Assembly (NCBI GenBank): GCA_003542955.1
Contig: DPJP01000366.1
Span: forward strand, 1 to 7,365
Direction: 5' to 3'
Length of the DNA stretch: 7,365 bases
Source of the DNA: Armatimonadota bacterium
GTDB taxonomy: Bacteria; Armatimonadota; Zipacnadia; Zipacnadales; UBA11051
Shown one piece after another: positions 4,919-7,365 of this stretch. Position numbers and translations under genes: made by a program. Under the pieces are notes generated by a model. That model was not told where the DNA came from. It made no database searches and saw only the letters and a program-made list of their open reading frames with translations. Positions within the stretch are counted from its first letter, which is position 1; the number at the start of each line of letters is the position of its first letter.

Positions 4919-5923
4919 ATGTCGGTCAGAATGGCGTTTGCCGGGTTCAGGCACGGGCACGTGACAAGCCTCTACAAGGAGGCACAGGGCCTGCCGTATG
5001 TGCAGATCACGGGGGCAGTCGAGGACGATGATTCCGTACGCGGCGACATCATGGGCGCGGCGGGCATCGAGCAGACCCATGAGAGTATCGACGCGCTGAT
5101 CGACGAGGGCAACTTCGACCTGCTGTGCATCTGCGACTACTACACCAAGCGCGGCGGGATCGCCATCAAGGCCCTCGAGGCCGGCAAGCACCTGATCACC
5201 GACAAGCCGCTTTGCACAACGATAGAGCAGATGCAGCAGATCAAGCAGCTCGCCGACGATGGCGGGCTGGCAGTTCATATCGCCTACACGATGCGCTACG
5301 GCGCGGGCTACCAGAGCATGGCCCGGATCGTGCAGGACGGCGGCATCGGCCGGCTGTGCACCGCCATCGTGCTGGGGCAGCATCCGCTGGCCTACGGCTC
5401 GCGCCCGAACTGGTACTTCGAGGAGGGCAAGCACGGCGGGACGATCAACGACCTCTTCGGCCACGGAACCGATATGATCGGCTGGGCCAGCGGGCTCAGC
5501 TTCGAGAAAGTGATTGCCGCCGAAGCATGGAATGCCCGCGCCGACTGGGCCCCGTTCTTCCAGGACTCCGCGCAGATCGTCTACCAGATGTCTAACGGCG
5601 CCAAGCTCATGGGTGATTGCTCGTACTTGACGCCCGAGGGCTCGCACGCACCGTGGAGGTTCTTCCTGTGGGGGACGGACGGCTACGTCCACCTGTGCGG
5701 TGAGGAACTGGTCTGGGAGAAGCCCGGACAGGGCGAGATGCCGGTCGAGGTCGCAAAGCACTACAGCGTAGACGGCCCGGTTGAGGATATCGCGGGCCAT
5801 CTCGAGAACGGGACCGACCGCCTGCTGGGCCAGGATGAGTGCTTGAGGGCGGCGATGGCAGCGCTGGCAGGGCAGAAGGCAGCCGATACCGGCGAGCGTG
5901 ACATGCCCGTGCCGGTGATCTAG
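4919..5923 (+). CDS. Gfo/Idh/MocA family NAD(P)-dependent oxidoreductase
   Basis: This 334-residue cytoplasmic dehydrogenase is of the glucose-fructose oxidoreductase/inositol dehydrogenase family. The N-terminal Rossmann fold begins MAFAGFRHGHV (5-15), a His-rich variant of the usual glycine loop seen in some family members. LITDKPL (92-98) carries the conserved Lys96 (usual form EKP). In the C-terminal domain GGTINDLFGHGTDM (173-186) supplies Asp178 and His182 at the usual catalytic positions. Length is typical and complete. ATG 4919 has aaagggga (4903-4910) 8 bases upstream and the TTGACC/TATGCT promoter further up. The likely reaction is NAD(P)-linked oxidation or reduction of a sugar, polyol or cyclitol; the exact substrate is not readable. 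It appears monocistronic. The gene after it is housekeeping and separated by 228 bases. Confidence 0.92.
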   Translation: MSVRMAFAGFRHGHVTSLYKEAQGLPYVQITGAVEDDDSVRGDIMGAAGIEQTHESIDALIDEGNFDLLCICDYYTKRGGIAIKALEAGKHLITDKPLCTTIEQMQQIKQLADDGGLAVHIAYTMRYGAGYQSMARIVQDGGIGRLCTAIVLGQHPLAYGSRPNWYFEEGKHGGTINDLFGHGTDMIGWASGLSFEKVIAAEAWNARADWAPFFQDSAQIVYQMSNGAKLMGDCSYLTPEGSHAPWRFFLWGTDGYVHLCGEELVWEKPGQGEMPVEVAKHYSVDGPVEDIAGHLENGTDRLLGQDECLRAAMAALAGQKAADTGERDMPVPVI

Positions 5924-6151
5924 TACTGGGCTGAGCGACACGCGTGGCAGTGAAGGTAGGCAGGGCAGGCCACCCTCGCGCTTTGGGGGAACGCCCGGGC
6001 ACGCAGTCATCCACACATCTGGGGGGCAACGGCCGGGGTCAGAGCTTTGAGCCTTTGATCTTCACGTGCGCGTTAGGCGTCCGTTGACGGCGTCCGAAGA
6101 TCAAACGATCACAGCTCCGCCCCCCCGTCTCTCACACGGAAAGGGTATGCG
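5924..6151. other. Intergenic stretch between the oxidoreductase and gmk
   Basis: No gene is visible in these 228 bases. The first ~110 bases hold only small palindromes such as gcccgggc (5993-6000). The rest is dominated by the REP-like hairpin at 6035-6123. A poor promoter candidate for gmk is TTGACG (6084-6089) with gatcac (6107-6112) at 17 bases, inside that hairpin. It matches consensus weakly and I give it little weight. Confidence 0.55.
6035..6123. repeat. REP-like hairpin upstream of gmk
   Basis: The inner stem tttgatcttc (6054-6063) pairs perfectly with gaagatcaaa (6096-6105) over a 32-base loop. After a symmetric 7x7 mismatch, gagct (6042-6046) pairs with agctc (6113-6117). An outer gggg (6035-6038) can close on cccc (6120-6123). 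The loop contains ggcgtcc twice (6076-6082, 6089-6095). The design (G/C clamp, symmetric mismatch, 10-bp inner stem, 32-35 base loop) repeats that of the 3440 and 3540 hairpins with a different sequence. It ends 14 bases before the gmk ribosome binding site. Confidence 0.7.
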
Positions 6152-6775
6152 GTGGACAGGAACGGAGTGCTGATTGTCGTCTCCGGCCCCTCAGGGGTCG
6201 GCAAAGGCACGGTGATCAGCCGGCTGCTCGAGCGGCAGCCGGAGCTGGCCAAGTCGGTCTCCTGCACCACCCGCGGGCCGCGACCGGGTGAGCAAGACGG
6301 CGTCGATTATCACTTCGTCAGCGTGGATCGCTTCCGGCAGATGGTGGCGGCCGGCGAATTCCTCGAATACGCCCGGGTGCACCAGGACCTGTGGTATGGA
6401 ACCCCGATAGCCCCCGTGGAGGCGGCGCTCGCGGCCGGGACGGATATCGCGCTCGAGATCGACTACCAGGGAGCGCGCAGCGTCAGGCAGGCCTTCGGCA
6501 ACCGTGCCGCGCTGGTGTTCATCGCCCCGCCCTCGTGGGATGCGCTGGTGGCACGCCTGCAGGGCCGCAGCACCGAGTCGGCGGATGCCACCGCAAAGCG
6601 ACTTGCCAGCGCCAAGAGGGAGTTTCGGCACATCGGTATGTTTGAGTATGTGGTCGTCAATGACGAGCTGGAGCGCGCCGTCATCGAACTCGAGTCGATC
6701 CTGATTGCGGAGCGCTGCCGGCTCGAGAGCATCGACTGGCAGGAGCTGCAGCGCCAGCTGTCATCGGAGGCGTGA
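6152..6775 (+). CDS. gmk: Guanylate kinase
   Basis: Guanylate kinase catalyses ATP-dependent phosphorylation of GMP to GDP, an essential cytoplasmic step in guanine nucleotide synthesis. The 207 residues match the family throughout: P-loop GPSGVGKGT (12-20), SCTTRGPRPGE (37-47, GMP-binding Ser and Arg residues), DGVDYHFVS (49-57), FLEYARVH (70-77), YGTP (82-85), LEIDYQGA (101-108), IAPPS (124-128) and the lid-region RSTES followed by FEYVVVNDELE (164-174). VHQDLWYGTP is a slight variant of the usual VHGNxYGTP. The start is GTG at 6152, with ggaaaggg (6138-6145) 6 bases upstream; an ATG at 6146 is out of frame. Only 3 bases separate its TGA from coaBC, so the two are surely co-transcribed. Confidence 0.97.
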   Translation: MDRNGVLIVVSGPSGVGKGTVISRLLERQPELAKSVSCTTRGPRPGEQDGVDYHFVSVDRFRQMVAAGEFLEYARVHQDLWYGTPIAPVEAALAAGTDIALEIDYQGARSVRQAFGNRAALVFIAPPSWDALVARLQGRSTESADATAKRLASAKREFRHIGMFEYVVVNDELERAVIELESILIAERCRLESIDWQELQRQLSSEA

Positions 6776-6778
6776 GCG

Positions 6779-7365
6779 ATGAGCGACTACTTCGCCGGCG
6801 AACACGGTGGGCTACAGGACGTCCTTACCGGGCGGCATATAGTCATCGGCGTGTGCGGCGGCATCGCGGCCTTCAAGGCGGCCTCGCTGGTGACGTCTCT
6901 GCGCAAGCGCGGCGCCGAGGTCAAGGTCGTCATGACCCGCAACGCGACTGAGTTCGTCACGCCGCTGACCTTTGCCACGCTCAGCGGCAGGCCGGTTGAC
7001 ACCGATATGTGGACGGACCGCACGCAGGACGCGATGACACACATCTCGCTGCAGCAGTTCGCCGACGCCATGCTCATCTGCCCGGCGACGGCCAACGTCA
7101 TCGGGAAGGTCGCTGGCGGCATCGCCGATGACCTGCTGACAACCTCGGTCATGGCCGCCACGTACCCGGTTGGCTTTGCGCCGGCGATGAACGCGGTGAT
7201 GTGGGCGAGTTCCGCAGTTGTCGAGAATGTCGCCACATTGCGGCGGCGGGGATACTGGATTGTCGGGCCCGAAAAGGGCAGACTGGCCTCCGGGGCCGAG
7301 GGTGCAGGCAGGCTCGTTGGAGTCACGACGCTCCTGTCGTGTATCGAGCGGATGGTCATCGGCGG
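6779..7365 (+). CDS. coaBC: Phosphopantothenoylcysteine decarboxylase / phosphopantothenate-cysteine ligase, N-terminal part
   Basis: The frame is open from ATG 6779 to the window edge (195 codons seen), so the gene is cut off at its 3' end. The visible part is the FMN-dependent CoaC decarboxylase domain, which converts phosphopantothenoylcysteine to phosphopantetheine in coenzyme A synthesis. Motifs: VIGVCGGIAAFKA (22-34, flavin/phosphate site), catalytic-type His88 in THISLQQFAD, ICPATANVIGKVAGGIADDL (97-116) and the substrate-binding PAMNAVMW (135-142, Asn138). At the lid, the position of E. coli Cys158 (usually ACGxxGxGR) reads LASGAEGAGR, with Ser171. The ribosome binding site GGAGG (6766-6770) lies 8 bases upstream, inside the end of gmk. 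Whether the CoaB ligase domain follows cannot be seen, so a CoaC-only protein remains possible. Confidence 0.9.
   Translation, partial: MSDYFAGEHGGLQDVLTGRHIVIGVCGGIAAFKAASLVTSLRKRGAEVKVVMTRNATEFVTPLTFATLSGRPVDTDMWTDRTQDAMTHISLQQFADAMLICPATANVIGKVAGGIADDLLTTSVMAATYPVGFAPAMNAVMWASSAVVENVATLRRRGYWIVGPEKGRLASGAEGAGRLVGVTTLLSCIERMVIG

Noticed and set aside
4820..6016. 398-residue minus-strand open frame antisense to the Gfo/Idh/MocA gene
   Set aside because: Its sequence is the complement of a clear dehydrogenase with catalytic motifs, promoter and ribosome binding site. The antisense product has no recognisable domain.
6787..7359. 190-residue minus-strand open frame at the right edge
   Set aside because: It is antisense to coaBC, whose plus-strand frame carries GGIAAFKA, the catalytic His and PAMNAVMW. 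The antisense frame has no motif.

Overview
This window is GC-rich bacterial chromosome carrying six protein genes and an unusual amount of palindromic intergenic DNA. No phage, plasmid, CRISPR or RNA genes are visible. The start codons (GTG for three of the six genes), clear Shine-Dalgarno sites and sigma70-like promoters fit a GC-rich free-living bacterium. The mix of a ferredoxin-type aldo/keto reductase, a 2,4-dienoyl-CoA-reductase-type flavoenzyme and a Gfo/Idh/MocA oxidoreductase is common in environmental heterotrophs such as Armatimonadota or Planctomycetota-like lineages. That placement is a guess; the sequence does not settle the phylum.

Layout: 1-138 holds two inverted repeats downstream of a minus-strand aldo/keto reductase with two Cys clusters (139-1251). 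It is divergent from an Old-Yellow-Enzyme/2,4-dienoyl-CoA-reductase-like FMN/4Fe-4S/FAD enzyme (1495-3423). Its tail converges on a minus-strand exported 3D-domain protein (3636-4424), and the gap between these two genes is almost exactly filled by a composite REP-like palindrome (3424-3631). A 494-base divergent control region (4425-4918) follows, with a good promoter for a Gfo/Idh/MocA oxidoreductase (4919-5923). A second, sequence-unrelated REP-like hairpin (6035-6123) then precedes a housekeeping pair: guanylate kinase (6152-6775) and the start of coaBC (6779 to the window edge).

Functionally, the left three-quarters is redox/sugar-type accessory metabolism plus one cell-envelope protein. 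The right quarter is core nucleotide and coenzyme A biosynthesis. In many bacteria rpoZ lies between gmk and coaBC; here only 3 bases separate them.

The genes are recognisable family members with no sign of a new defence or mobile system. The least explained material is the set of hairpins. Two 75-base hairpins sit exactly 100 bases apart and share one geometry (20-base arms, 4x4 internal mismatch, 35-base loop). Two other inverted repeats have 32-base loops. They look like REP/REPIN-type elements of the kind moved by RAYT transposases, none of which is encoded here.
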